DNA of 64,000 nucleotides from Methylibium rhizosphaerae (GCF_006386545.1 NZ_SWAR01000004.1:310001-374000); one strand, 5' to 3'; positions 44,219-52,856 are shown, counted from the first letter of the stretch. The notes: generated by a model from the letters alone, not told the origin. Numbers and translations: made by a program.

Positions 44219-44620
44219 TCAGTCCCAGTACAGCGGGGCACGGTAGTAGGCGTGCACGCTGCGATGCCATTGCTCGTCGGCCTGACTCGGCCAATGGTCC
44301 TTGTCGAAGCCGGGGGCGTTGTCGAACAACTCGCGCGGGGCATCGAGCACGAAACACTTGCGGTCGGTGTCGAGCACCAGGGCATGCCAGGGGATGGCGA
44401 AGAGGCGCTCACCCATGCCCAGCACGCCGCCCGACGACATGACCGCGTAGGCGATCTTGCCGCGCGGTACGTCGAGCATGATCTCGTCGACCGTCCCCAG
44501 CGTTTCGTCTTCGCGGTTGATGACCTTGTCGCCGGTGAGCGTCGAGGCCGTCATCAATCGGGGGCCCGGCCCGCTGGCATTGGTGTCGATGCGTGCGCCG
44601 CCTGATATTGCTGCGTTCAT
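44219..44620 (-). CDS. PRC-barrel domain protein
   Basis: 133 residues. PRC barrel in about 20-95: LTGDKVINREDETLGTVDEIMLDVPRGKIAYAVMSSGGVLGMGERLFAIPW, a standard arrangement of stand-alone PRC-barrel stress proteins. The C-terminal FDKDHWPSQADEQWHRSVHAYY is typical of the family in Burkholderiales. Function unknown, perhaps a protein-binding adapter. GGAGGAATCC lies upstream. A sigma-54-like site (44702-44717) faces it. Confidence 0.87.
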   Translation of the reverse strand: MNAAISGGARIDTNASGPGPRLMTASTLTGDKVINREDETLGTVDEIMLDVPRGKIAYAVMSSGGVLGMGERLFAIPWHALVLDTDRKCFVLDAPRELFDNAPGFDKDHWPSQADEQWHRSVHAYYRAPLYWD

Positions 44621-44701
44621 GGCGGAGGAATCCTTTCAGAGTGCGATGGACAACCAGGCGGCTGCGCAACGGCTGCTGCGCAACTTCTGTGTCGAGGAGG
44701 C

Positions 44702-44717
44702 GGCAACGCACATGCCC
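44702..44717 (-). promoter_or_regulatory. Sigma-54-type promoter candidate for PRC-barrel operon
   Basis: Minus strand GGGCATG-TGCG-TTGCC; exact spacing, canonical TTGC at -12. Predicted start near 44691, leader about 71 bases. Confidence 0.55.
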
Positions 44718-44892
44718 AGCTGGACATGTCTTGGGCGGATGAGCTCTGTAGGAAATACCGATCCAGCGGCAGGGCTTACCTCCCGGCAGCCGTGTATGGC
44801 GAGCGCATCGAGGTGCTCCTGCGATGGTGTTGCGCAGCAACGCCAGTGCCTGCGCCGCATGCCGGGCGGCGCCTCGCGCGAGCGTGCGGCAT

Positions 44893-44908
44893 GGGCACGC
44901 AATTTGCG
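44893..44908 (+). promoter_or_regulatory. Sigma-54-type promoter candidate for hybrid kinase
   Basis: Plus strand GGGCACG-CAAT-TTGCG; exact spacing, GGCACG and TTGC both canonical. Predicted start near 44919, leader about 87 bases. Confidence 0.58.
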
Positions 44909-45005
44909 CTTTCGATGCCGGGGCGGCTGGCTTGCGATTGCGGGCAGCACCGTCGCCCCTTCAGGAATCCCGAGCCTTATCCATCCTTTTCATTGGCGAG
45001 TTTTC

Positions 45006-47450
45006 GTGACTGCGATCCAAGGTCCTGTGCTGAGCCCTCCGCACACCAAGATCCTCGCGCTCGATACCGCGCCGGATGATCTCTTCGGCGGATTCGCGAT
45101 CGGCGAGTTCGCCAACACCGTGCCGACGCTGCTGTTCGTGGCGTCTGCTGACGGGCGCGCCGCCTACGTCAACCGTCAATGGCTGGCCTACACCGGCGCG
45201 GCCGACGCCAAGAGCCTCGAGTCCGAGTGGGGCGTCCTCGTCCACCCTGACGACCATGCGGTGCTGGCCGGGCGCTGGCAGGCCACCCGTGGTGACGGTG
45301 GTTCCTTCGAAGCGCAGTTCAGGCTGCGCAATGCCCGCGGCGAGTTTCTCTGGCACCTGATCCGCATGAAGGCCGTGCTCGGCGCCGGGGGCGAGGTCAG
45401 CCTGTGGGCCGGCGTCGTCACCGAGATCGAGCAGCAGAAGCGCGCGGCACTCGCCCTCGACCGGCGCGAGCGCGAGTTCCGCACGCTCGTGGAGAACTCG
45501 CCCGACGGCGTGGCACGCCTGGACCGGCAGCTGCGCTTCGTCTACGCCAACGACGCGGTCGCGCGATGTTTCGACCGCCCCCGCCCGCAACTGGTGGGCC
45601 ACACCTTCGAGGAAGCCGGGCTGCCCGCGGTGGCGGCCGCCGCGCTGCGGCCGGCCGCCTTGCTGGCGCTCGCGCAGAACGAAGCACAGCGCTGCGAGTT
45701 CACCGTCCACAACGTCGCGCCCAGCCGGCACTACGTCTGCCGCCTGATCCCCGAGGCGGACCGCGTCGACCATGTGGACAGCGTGCTGTGCATCTTCTAC
45801 GACATCACACGCCAGCAGGCTGCGCTTGAAGCGCTGCGCGAGAGCGAACACCGCTTTGCGCAGTTCGCCAACAGCAGCGACGACGTGTTCTGGATCGCCG
45901 ATGCGGACCGCGGCGAGCTGCTCTACGTGAGCCCGGCGTTCGAGTCGCTGTGGGGCGTGAGCGTGGAAGCGCTGAAGGCCGATCCGCTGAAGTGGAACCA
46001 GGGCGTGATCACGCCGGCACCGGTGCTGCTGCCGCAGCCGTTCTACCGCCCCACCGCGGGGGCCGGCGACAAGGAGCCGGTGCGCGAGTACCGGGTACGC
46101 CGCCCGGACGGCACGCCGGTGTGGGTGCGCGACCGCCGGTTCCACCTGCACACCGCGCCCGGCGGCGCGGTCACCTGCATCGGCGGCATCGTCGAGGACA
46201 TCACCGAACGCAAGGTGTGGGACACCGGCTGCGAAGTGGTGCTGGCGCTGGAACGCGAAGCGCGCCGCGAAGCCGAGGCGCAGGCCTCTGCCAAGGACGA
46301 GTTCCTGGCCGTGGTGTCGCACGAGCTGCGCTCGCCGCTCAACGCCATCCGCGGCTGGGCGCATGTGCTGCGGCAGACCGGCGAGCTCACCCATTCGCAG
46401 CTGCGCATGCTCGACGCGATCGACCGCAACACCCAGGCGCAGGCGCAGCTGGTGGACGACATGCTCGACACCCAGCGGCTGCTGCGCGGCAAGATCAAGC
46501 TCGAGCTGAGGCCGGCGGCACTGGCACCGCTGATCGAGCAGGCGGTCGACGTGGTGAGGCCGGCGGCGGCGGCCAAGCAGATAGCACTGCGGGTGCAGCA
46601 CAGCGTGCTGGCGGAGACGGTGCATGCCGACCCCGACCGATTGCGCCAGGCGCTGGTGAACCTCTTGTCGAATGCGGTGAAGTTCACGCCGGACCTGGGC
46701 AGGGTGGAAGTCAGCACCAGCCGGCGCGATGGCACCGTGCTGATCAGCGTGAACGACACCGGGATCGGCATCGAGCCCGCCCTGCTGCCACGCATCTTCG
46801 ACCCGTTCCGGCAGGCGGCCGACGCCTCCACGCGGCGCCAGAGCGGGCTGGGGCTCGGGCTCGCGCTGGCACGTCAGCTGGTCGAGCTGCATGGCGGCAG
46901 CCTCAAGGCGCGCAGCCCCGGCGCGGGACAGGGCGCCACCTTCACCATCGAGCTGCCGGTGGGCCGCCACAACGGCACCGCGCCCGGCGAAGCACCGGGA
47001 CGTCCGGACGACGAGCGGATCGCCGGCCAGCTGCTGGCGGGCTGCCGCATCGCGATCGTCGACGACGACGTCGAGGCGCGGCAGATCCTCGAGCTGCTGC
47101 TGGGCCGCCACCAGGCGCGCACGGTGGCGTTTTCGTCGGTCGCCGCGGTGTACGCCTACCTGGAGACGGTGTCGGCCGAGCACCAGCCGCAGGTGCTCAT
47201 CTCCGACATTGCGATGCCCGACGAGGACGGCTACAGCCTGCTGCGTCGCGTGCGCGCGCTGGAGCAGCGCCAGGCCAGGCGCACGCCGATGATCTGCGTG
47301 GCCCTCACCGCCTTCGTGACGGACAAGGACCGCGACCGCGCGCTCACCGCCGGATTCGACGAACACATTGGCAAGCCGGTCGATCCCAAGCAGCTGGTGG
47401 TCGTGGTCAACAAGCTGTTGCAGACCAAGGCGTCCGATGTGCCACCCTGA
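45006..47450 (+). CDS. PAS-domain hybrid histidine kinase with receiver
   Basis: 814 residues from GTG (GGCGAG upstream); longer starts lack a ribosome site. Three PAS domains at about 30-150, 160-272 and 280-402 (FANTVPTLLFVASADGRAAYVN, LVENSPDGVARLDRQLRFVYAN, FANSSDDVFWIADADRGELLYVS). HisKA domain with His439 in VVSHELRSPLN, HATPase with NLLSNAVKFTP, DTGIGI and GLGLGLAL, then a receiver with phosphoacceptor Asp734 (ISDIAMPDEDG) and Lys790. No membrane segment: a cytoplasmic sensor. The next gene, 115 bp on, is an NtrC-type regulator, its likely partner. Confidence 0.9.
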   Translation: MTAIQGPVLSPPHTKILALDTAPDDLFGGFAIGEFANTVPTLLFVASADGRAAYVNRQWLAYTGAADAKSLESEWGVLVHPDDHAVLAGRWQATRGDGGSFEAQFRLRNARGEFLWHLIRMKAVLGAGGEVSLWAGVVTEIEQQKRAALALDRREREFRTLVENSPDGVARLDRQLRFVYANDAVARCFDRPRPQLVGHTFEEAGLPAVAAAALRPAALLALAQNEAQRCEFTVHNVAPSRHYVCRLIPEADRVDHVDSVLCIFYDITRQQAALEALRESEHRFAQFANSSDDVFWIADADRGELLYVSPAFESLWGVSVEALKADPLKWNQGVITPAPVLLPQPFYRPTAGAGDKEPVREYRVRRPDGTPVWVRDRRFHLHTAPGGAVTCIGGIVEDITERKVWDTGCEVVLALEREARREAEAQASAKDEFLAVVSHELRSPLNAIRGWAHVLRQTGELTHSQLRMLDAIDRNTQAQAQLVDDMLDTQRLLRGKIKLELRPAALAPLIEQAVDVVRPAAAAKQIALRVQHSVLAETVHADPDRLRQALVNLLSNAVKFTPDLGRVEVSTSRRDGTVLISVNDTGIGIEPALLPRIFDPFRQAADASTRRQSGLGLGLALARQLVELHGGSLKARSPGAGQGATFTIELPVGRHNGTAPGEAPGRPDDERIAGQLLAGCRIAIVDDDVEARQILELLLGRHQARTVAFSSVAAVYAYLETVSAEHQPQVLISDIAMPDEDGYSLLRRVRALEQRQARRTPMICVALTAFVTDKDRDRALTAGFDEHIGKPVDPKQLVVVVNKLLQTKASDVPP

Positions 47451-47565
47451 ACCTTCGCGGGTTGCATCGCGCCTGCTCGCAGGCCGCGCCCATAATGAAT
47501 TGCAGGCGGCTCCCGCCGGCCTGCAGATCGAAAACACCTACATGCATTCGTAGAAGGGAGTCACC

Positions 47566-48966
47566 ATGGGACACGCTCTCGTTGTTGAAGACCACGCAGA
47601 CTCCGCCGAGATGATGGCCGCGCTGATTGCGGCTGAAGGTTTCACTGTCGCCACTGCAAAGAACCTGCGCGAGGCGCGCCGGCAGCTGGCGCTGCAGACG
47701 CCCGACATCGTGCTGCTCGACCTGATGCTGCCCGACGGCAGCGGCATGGAGCTTTTCGACCAGCCCAATGCGCTCGCCAACACCGAGGTGGTGCTGATCA
47801 CCGGACATGCGAGCCTCGAGACTTCGATCCAGGCCCTGCGCCTGGGAGCGGCCGACTACCTCGTCAAGCCGTTCAACATCAAGCAGCTGCAAGGCATCCT
47901 GTCGCGGGTGATGCGGCCCTCGGCACTGCAGGCCGAGATTGCCGATCTGCGCGCCGAGTACGAGCGCACCGGCCGCTTCGGACTGCTGTGGGGCCGCTCG
48001 CCGGCCATGCAGCGGGTGTATGAACAGATCGCCCGCGTGGCCGGCACGGCAGTGACGGTGCTGGTGACCGGCGAGTCCGGTACCGGCAAGGAAGTCGTGG
48101 CGCGCATGGTCCACGACCTCTCCCGGCGCCGCAAGCAGCCCTTCCTCGCGGTGAACTGCGGCGCGATCTCGCCGCACCTGATGGAAAGCGAGATCTTCGG
48201 CCACGAGAAGGGCAGCTTCACCGGGGCCGACCGGCAGCACCTGGGCTTCTTCGAGCGGGCGCACGGCGGCACGCTGTTCCTGGACGAGATCACCGAGATG
48301 CCGGCCGAACTGCAGGTCAAGCTGCTGCGCGTGCTGGAAACCGGGACCTTCATGCGGGTGGGCTCCACCCAGTCGCAAGAGACCGACGTGCGGGTGATCG
48401 CCGCGACCAACCGGGTGCCTGAGCAGGCTGTGTCGCAGGGCAAGCTGCGCGAAGACCTGCTGTACCGGCTCAACGTGTTTCCGATCCACCTGCCGCCGCT
48501 GTCCGACCGGCGTGAGGACATCCCGTTGCTGGCGGAGCATTTCCTTCAGGACATCTGCAAGCGCGAAGGCCAGCACAAGCGGTTCAACCAGGCGGCGATC
48601 GAACGCATGCAGGGGTACCGGTGGCCGGGCAACGTGCGGGAGTTGCGCAACGTCGTGCAGCGCATCTACCTCATGGAAGAGGGCAATGAGATCGGCGACA
48701 CCTGGCTGCAGTTCGACGCGCCGAAGGTCGTCACCGCGCAAGGCGAGTTCGTCACGGTGAAGGTGGGCACCCCACTCGCGCAGGCCGAGAGGACGCTCAT
48801 CCTGGCGACACTGCAGCGCTTCGGCAACCACAAGGAAAAGACTGCGGCCGCGTTGGGCATCAGCCTGAAGACGCTCTACAACCGGCTCAAGGAATACGCG
48901 CACGAGTCCGGCGCCGCGCACGACCCACACGCGGCCGACGCGACGCAGGATTCGTCTCCGACCTGA
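47566..48966 (+). CDS. NtrC-family sigma-54-dependent response regulator
   Basis: 466 residues. Receiver 1-120 with Asp52 in LLDLMLPDGSG and Lys101 in DYLVKPF. AAA+ domain about 140-375: Walker A GESGTGKE at 169-176, the sigma-54 contact loop GSFTGA at 216-221 (usual form GAFTGA), Walker B GGTLFLDEI, and the Arg finger in LREDLLYRLNVFPI. Fis-type helix-turn-helix at the C-terminus (NHKEKTAAALGISLKTLYNRLKEY). It would open sigma-54 promoters when phosphorylated, probably by the hybrid kinase just upstream. It is the likely activator of the sigma-54 sites in this block. Confidence 0.92.
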   Translation: MGHALVVEDHADSAEMMAALIAAEGFTVATAKNLREARRQLALQTPDIVLLDLMLPDGSGMELFDQPNALANTEVVLITGHASLETSIQALRLGAADYLVKPFNIKQLQGILSRVMRPSALQAEIADLRAEYERTGRFGLLWGRSPAMQRVYEQIARVAGTAVTVLVTGESGTGKEVVARMVHDLSRRRKQPFLAVNCGAISPHLMESEIFGHEKGSFTGADRQHLGFFERAHGGTLFLDEITEMPAELQVKLLRVLETGTFMRVGSTQSQETDVRVIAATNRVPEQAVSQGKLREDLLYRLNVFPIHLPPLSDRREDIPLLAEHFLQDICKREGQHKRFNQAAIERMQGYRWPGNVRELRNVVQRIYLMEEGNEIGDTWLQFDAPKVVTAQGEFVTVKVGTPLAQAERTLILATLQRFGNHKEKTAAALGISLKTLYNRLKEYAHESGAAHDPHAADATQDSSPT

Positions 48967-49002
48967 CCACGCGGCCCGCCTGAGCTGCTTTTCCCTCTTC
49001 CA

Positions 49003-49209
49003 TCAGTGCAGGATACGTCTCACGCCGGCGGGCAGCCGGTGGCTGATGACGCGATGCGAAGGAGCGTCTTGCGTGGGCTCGGGAAGCACCGGCTCAGGCG
49101 GCAGGTCCACCGGCACCGGCTGGTCATGGCGCTCCCTGTTGTCGGGTGGCTTGGGAATCCGATGCTCCGGCGGTGGAGGCGTCGAATGCAGGTGTCGGGG
49201 CAGGGGCAT
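49003..49209 (-). CDS. Small proline-rich hypothetical protein
   Basis: 68 residues from ATG MPLPRHLHSTPPPPEHRIPK, preceded by GAGGAG at good spacing. Rich in Pro, His and Arg, no membrane segment, probably disordered; ends LPAGVRRILH. No family is recognised. A sigma-54-like promoter (49240-49255) begins only 31 bp upstream, which supports this start over the longer frame that would cross it. Confidence 0.6.
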   Translation of the reverse strand: MPLPRHLHSTPPPPEHRIPKPPDNRERHDQPVPVDLPPEPVLPEPTQDAPSHRVISHRLPAGVRRILH

Positions 49210-49239
49210 GGCGGTCTCCTCACGGGCGATGCCTTGACC

Positions 49240-49255
49240 GGCAGTCTCCATGCCC
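49240..49255 (-). promoter_or_regulatory. Sigma-54-type promoter candidate for the Pro-rich gene
   Basis: Minus strand GGGCATG-GAGA-CTGCC; same -24 hexamer as at 44702-44717 and 49357-49372. Predicted start near 49229, leader about 20 bases with the ribosome site in it. Confidence 0.52.
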
Positions 49256-49268
49256 GCCGGCGCCAGGA

Positions 49269-49305
49269 CCGGCAAGGGTTGCACGCTGCCAGCAGTTCTT
49301 GCCGG
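49269..49305. promoter_or_regulatory. Nested inverted repeat between divergent sigma-54 promoters
   Basis: Outer arms CCGGCAAG (49269-49276) and CTTGCCGG (49298-49305), inner palindrome CTGC-CA-GCAG. It lies midway between the Pro-rich and DUF3606 promoters and could be a shared activator site. Confidence 0.42.
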
Positions 49306-49356
49306 CAGATTTCGGTCTGTTCCATGTGCTCACAGGAAGCAAAGGCGCCGCCTCAC

Positions 49357-49372
49357 GGGCATGCCCCTTGCT
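49357..49372 (+). promoter_or_regulatory. Sigma-54-type promoter candidate for DUF3606
   Basis: Plus strand GGGCATG-CCCC-TTGCT; exact GG-N10-GC spacing, full TTGCT at -12. Predicted start near 49383, leader about 21 bases that carries AAGGAGG. Confidence 0.58.
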
Positions 49373-49403
49373 CACTCAGCTTCGCGCAAAAAGGAGGCTG
49401 CAG

Positions 49404-49613
49404 ATGATCCGACCGCAGATCGACGCGTTTGGGTGGGACCAGCGCAACATCAACCTCACGGGCGTGCTGGACGTGTCCTACTGGACCAAGGTCCTGGACG
49501 TCAGCGCAGACGAGTTGCATCGTGCCGTGCAGGAAGCCGGGACGCATGTGGATGCGGTGCGCCAGTTCCTGGCTGATCGCCAGTTGCCCCTGCCGTTGGA
49601 CCTGCAGTCGTAA
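49404..49613 (+). CDS. DUF3606 domain protein
   Basis: 69 residues: IDAFGWDQRNINLTGVLDVSYWTKVLDVSADELHRAVQEAG is the DUF3606 pattern with its helix-turn-helix-like second half and a C-terminal VDAVRQFLADRQLPLPL. Function unknown; small members are frequent in Burkholderiales accessory regions. A perfect AAGGAGG lies 6-7 bases before the ATG. Ends just before a hairpin terminator shared with the initiator tRNA gene. Confidence 0.85.
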   Translation: MIRPQIDAFGWDQRNINLTGVLDVSYWTKVLDVSADELHRAVQEAGTHVDAVRQFLADRQLPLPLDLQS

Positions 49614-49638
49614 ACCGCACGTACGAGGGCCGGAAATG

Positions 49639-49666
49639 AAAACGCCCACAGGCATGTGGGCGTTTT
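49639..49666. terminator. Bidirectional hairpin terminator, DUF3606 / tRNA-fMet
   Basis: AAAACGCCCACA-GGCA-TGTGGGCGTTTT, a perfect 12-bp stem whose T and A ends give a T-run on both strands. It ends 5 bp from the tRNA 3' end. Confidence 0.85.
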
Positions 49667-49671
49667 GAATT

Positions 49672-49748
<77 letters not shown>

Positions 49749-49839
49749 TCAGAAGAGAGCTATTCTAGCACGGTTTGTTGTGCGTCCGCCAGTGGTGCAG
49801 AACAAATCACAAGGGCCCGCCACTCATCCGTGAGAAAGC

Positions 49840-49865
49840 AAAAAGGCCAGCACTGGGCTGGCCTT
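49840..49865 (-). terminator. Terminator of the ribosomal protein cluster
   Basis: On the minus strand AAGGCCAGC-N5-GCTGGCCTT followed by TTTTTGC, about 35 bp after the rplQ stop. It closes the alpha operon. Confidence 0.85.
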
Positions 49866-49899
49866 CTTCCGGGTGGCGCGGCGCGCCAGGCAGCAGTGC

Positions 49900-50298
49900 T
49901 TACTCAGCAGTGGCTTCGGTGCCTTCAGCTTCGGTGGGCTCGGGGCGGTCCACCAGCTCGACGAAAGCCATCGGCGCGTTGTCACCGACGCGGAAACCCA
50001 TCTTCAGGATGCGGGTGTAGCCGCCCGGACGTGCCTTGTAGCGCGGACCCAGTTCGTCGAAAAGCTTCGTCACCACATCGCGGTCGCGCGTGCGGTTGAA
50101 AGCCAGACGGCGGTTGGCCAGCGTGGGCTCCTTGGCCAGCGTGATCAGCGGCTCGACGACGCGGCGCAGTTCCTTGGCCTTGGGCAGGGTGGTCTTGATG
50201 GCTTCGTGCGTGAGCAGCGAGTTGGTCATGTTGCGCAGCATCGCGAGGCGGTGCTCGGACGTGCGGTTCAGCTTGCGCAGACCTTGACGATGACGCAT
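49900..50298 (-). CDS. rplQ: Large subunit ribosomal protein bL17
   Basis: 132 residues. [24 protein letters not shown] is the conserved L17 start; the basic core binds 23S rRNA, and the C-terminal [21 protein letters not shown] is a short acidic tail. Last gene of the alpha operon in the normal position after rpoA (106 bp gap, longer than usual, with a GGGCGGC/GCCGCCC stem but no T-run). A standard terminator follows. Confidence 0.97.
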   Translation of the reverse strand: MRHRQGLRKLNRTSEHRLAMLRNMTNSLLTHEAIKTTLPKAKELRRVVEPLITLAKEPTLANRRLAFNRTRDRDVVTKLFDELGPRYKARPGGYTRILKMGFRVGDNAPMAFVELVDRPEPTEAEGTEATAE

Positions 50299-50404
50299 GG
50301 TGCTTTCCTTTCCTTATCAAAAACCGGCAGCCGTATCAGGTACTGCCGGGTGCACCGGGCGGCGCTGCGGCCGCCCACTCTTCTTCAGATCAGTTCAGAT
50401 CGAA

Positions 50405-51406
50405 TCAGCGCTTGTCGAGACCTTGCGGGGGCCAGTTCTCGAGGCGGGCGCCCAGCGTGAGACCACGCGAGGCCAGCACTTCCTTGATCTCGTTGAGCGA
50501 CTTGCGACCCAGGTTCGGGGTCTTGAGCAGCTCGGTCTCGGTACGCTGGATCAGGTCACCGATGTAGTAGATGTTTTCGGCCTTCAGGCAGTTGGCCGAA
50601 CGCACGGTGAGCTCGAGCTCGTCGACCGGGCGCAGCAGGATCGGGTCGAACTGCTGGCTGCGCTGGGCGGCCGGCTGGTCGAAGGCGGCGAGGTCGCTGC
50701 CCTCGAGCTGCGCGAACACGGCGAGTTGCTCCACCAGGATCTTGGCCGATGCACGGATCGCTTCTTCCGGCGTGATGGCGCCGTTGGTCTCGATCTCCAT
50801 CACCAGCTTGTCGAGGTCGGTGCGCTGCTCCACACGGGCGCTTTCGACGGTGTAGCTCACCCGCTTGACCGGCGAGAACGAGGCGTCGAGAACGATGCGG
50901 CCGATGGCTTTGGTGGGCTCGTCGCCGTAGCGGCGCAGGTTGCCCGGCACATAGCCACGGCCCTTTTCGACCTTGATCTGCACGTCCAGCTTGCCGCCTT
51001 GCGACAGATGGGCGATCACGTGGTCGGGGTTGATGATCTCCACGTCATGCGGCGTCTGGATGTCGCCGGCCGTGACGGGGCCTTCACCTTCCTTGCGCAG
51101 CACCAGTGTGACTTCGTCGCGGTTGTGCAGCTTGAACACCACGCCCTTGAGGTTGAGCATGATGTGGACCACGTCTTCCTGCACGCCGTCGATGGTCGAG
51201 TACTCGTGCAGCACGCCGGCGATGGTCACCTCCGTCGGCGCGTAACCCACCATCGAAGAGAGCAGTACCCGGCGCAGCGCGTTGCCGAGCGTGTGGCCGT
51301 AGCCACGCTCGAAAGGCTCCAGCGTCACCTTGGCGCGATGCTCGCCCTTGGTGGCCGACAGCGGCTCCACATTGATGGCTTTGGGTTTCAGCAAATTGGT
51401 TTGCAT
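50405..51406 (-). CDS. rpoA: RNA polymerase alpha subunit
   Basis: 333 residues. N-terminal assembly domain begins [13 protein letters not shown] and has [22 protein letters not shown]; the C-terminal domain (after residue 240) holds [21 protein letters not shown] and [19 protein letters not shown], which touches UP elements and activators. Length is typical of betaproteobacteria. It follows rpsD at 146 bp, an unusually wide gap. Confidence 0.98.
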   Translation of the reverse strand: MQTNLLKPKAINVEPLSATKGEHRAKVTLEPFERGYGHTLGNALRRVLLSSMVGYAPTEVTIAGVLHEYSTIDGVQEDVVHIMLNLKGVVFKLHNRDEVTLVLRKEGEGPVTAGDIQTPHDVEIINPDHVIAHLSQGGKLDVQIKVEKGRGYVPGNLRRYGDEPTKAIGRIVLDASFSPVKRVSYTVESARVEQRTDLDKLVMEIETNGAITPEEAIRASAKILVEQLAVFAQLEGSDLAAFDQPAAQRSQQFDPILLRPVDELELTVRSANCLKAENIYYIGDLIQRTETELLKTPNLGRKSLNEIKEVLASRGLTLGARLENWPPQGLDKR

Positions 51407-51552
51407 TGAGCTTTGTTCCTGTCAATACCCTCGGCTCGTTACGCCGATAAGGCTGATGGACCAACCGGGCTGTTTGGCTTCGCCCCGGCCCGGCCAACGA
51501 GGCGATTGCGTGCACACACCGGCCGCCGCGGGCCGGCATGGCGGAATCAGGA

Positions 51553-52176
51553 TCAGCGCGAGTACAACTCGACGATCAGCGATTCGTTGATGTCCGCGCC
51601 GAACTCGTCACGGTCCGGAGCCTTCTTGAACACGCCTTCGAACTTGGTGCTGTCCACCTGCACCCAGCCCGGCAGGCCGACGGACTCGGCCAGCTTCAGC
51701 GAGTCAGCGATGCGCAGCTGCTTCTTGGACTTGTCGCGCACGGCGATCACGTCGCCGGCCTTCACCAGGTAGGAGGCGATGTTCACCACTTCGCCGTTCA
51801 CCGTGATGGCCTTGTGCGACACCAGCTGGCGCGCTTCGGCGCGGGTGGAACCGAAGCCCATGCGATAGACCACGTTATCCAGACGCGACTCGAGGATCAG
51901 CAGCAGGTTGGCGCCGGTGTTGCCCTTGCGGCGCTCGGCTTCGGCGAAGTAGCGGCGGAACTGGCGCTCAAGCACACCGTACATGCGCTTGACCTTCTGC
52001 TTCTCGCGCAGCTGCAGGCCGAAGTCGGACGTGCGCGAGCCGGAGGTGCGGCCGTGCTGGCCGGGCTTGGATTCGAACTTGGCCTTGTCGCTGATCGCGC
52101 GGCGGGCGCTCTTCAGGTAGAGGTCGGTGCCTTCACGGCGGGCCAGCTTGGCCTTGGGTCCCAGGTAACGTGCCAC
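51553..52176 (-). CDS. rpsD: Small subunit ribosomal protein uS4
   Basis: 207 residues, [24 protein letters not shown]4 domain with [21 protein letters not shown], ending [10 protein letters not shown]. The start codon is GTG (52176), not ATG. S4 binds 16S rRNA first during assembly and in E. coli represses the alpha operon; here the gene is set apart from rpsK by 227 bp with a terminator-like hairpin. Confidence 0.97.
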   Translation of the reverse strand: MARYLGPKAKLARREGTDLYLKSARRAISDKAKFESKPGQHGRTSGSRTSDFGLQLREKQKVKRMYGVLERQFRRYFAEAERRKGNTGANLLLILESRLDNVVYRMGFGSTRAEARQLVSHKAITVNGEVVNIASYLVKAGDVIAVRDKSKKQLRIADSLKLAESVGLPGWVQVDSTKFEGVFKKAPDRDEFGADINESLIVELYSR

Positions 52177-52403
52177 TTTGTGTGTCCTTGGTCAATCTGA
52201 CGCACGAGCGCCGTAGCACTGTGCGCGAGTCTGGCGAGTGTTGTTGGAGGCGCTCAGACGGTGGGCTTATGAAAACCTCGACGCAGCGAGGACTTCAGTA
52301 AAACCGCCGGCGCGGCGCAAAGCGCCCGCCGGCGACGGGGAACCGGGGATTCTATCGCAAACGGCAAAGAGCCAGCCCGACGACTTCCCTCGGCGGGTAA
52401 ATA
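52177..52403 (-). other. Long rpsK-rpsD intergenic leader
   Basis: 227 bp within an otherwise compact operon. It contains the hairpin at 52300-52334 and an untranslated leader of about 120 bases before the rpsD GTG. No good sigma-70 promoter was seen; no small gene. Confidence 0.5.
52300..52334 (-). terminator. Terminator-like hairpin inside the alpha operon
   Basis: On the minus strand CGCCGGCG-GGCGC-TTT-GCGCC-(G)-CGCCGGCG, 13 pairs with one bulge, followed by GTTTT. It lies about 70 bp after the rpsK stop and could act as terminator or attenuator before rpsD-rpoA-rplQ. Confidence 0.6.
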
Positions 52404-52808
52404 TCAGATGCGACGACGCTTCTGGGGACGGCAACCGTTGTGCGGCACCGGCGTGACGTCGGAGATCATCGTGATGCGGATGCCCAGCGCAGCCAGCGCC
52501 CGCACCGACGACTCACGACCCGGGCCGGGGCCCTTGATCTGCACTTCCAGGTTCTTGATGCCCTGCTCCTGCGCGGCGCGGCCAGCCACTTCAGCGGCCA
52601 CCTGGGCAGCGAAGGGGGTGGACTTGCGCGAGCCCTTGAAGCCCTGGCCACCGCTGGAAGCCCAGGACAGCGCGTTGCCCTGGCGGTCGGTGATCGTGAT
52701 GATGGTGTTGTTGAACGACGCGTGCACGTGCGCAATGCCGTCCGCAATGTTCTTGCGGACCTTCTTGCTGACGCGCCGGGCGGCGGTGTTCGCAGGTGCT
52801 TTAGCCAT
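52404..52808 (-). CDS. rpsK: Small subunit ribosomal protein uS11
   Basis: 134 residues. [46 protein letters not shown] is highly conserved S11 sequence; the C-terminus [10 protein letters not shown] is the basic tail touching the platform of the 30S subunit. N-terminal extension [16 protein letters not shown] is usual for betaproteobacteria. 48 bp after rpsM. Confidence 0.98.
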   Translation of the reverse strand: MAKAPANTAARRVSKKVRKNIADGIAHVHASFNNTIITITDRQGNALSWASSGGQGFKGSRKSTPFAAQVAAEVAGRAAQEQGIKNLEVQIKGPGPGRESSVRALAALGIRITMISDVTPVPHNGCRPQKRRRI

Positions 52809-52856
52809 GCTGGTTCTCTTTCAATCTTCGAGCGTTGCGACGGTGAGCACCGCTGA

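Larger units (their letters stand above)
44621..45005. other. Divergent control region between PRC-barrel and hybrid kinase genes
   Basis: 385 bp with no credible gene. It holds two divergent sigma-54-like promoters (44702-44717 minus, 44893-44908 plus) and a CCGCATGC copy at 44855-44862 like those upstream of rpoN. Open frames crossing it are shadows of GC-rich DNA. Confidence 0.6.

Noticed and set aside
44621-45005. N-terminal extension of the hybrid kinase and small frames in this gap
   Set aside because: The extension has no PAS or other domain, crosses the PRC-barrel gene and lacks a ribosome site; the region reads better as two divergent promoters.
50300-50404. GGGCGGC/GCCGCCC stem between rpoA and rplQ as a terminator
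   Set aside because: No T-run follows on the coding strand and rplQ is expected to be co-transcribed with rpoA.
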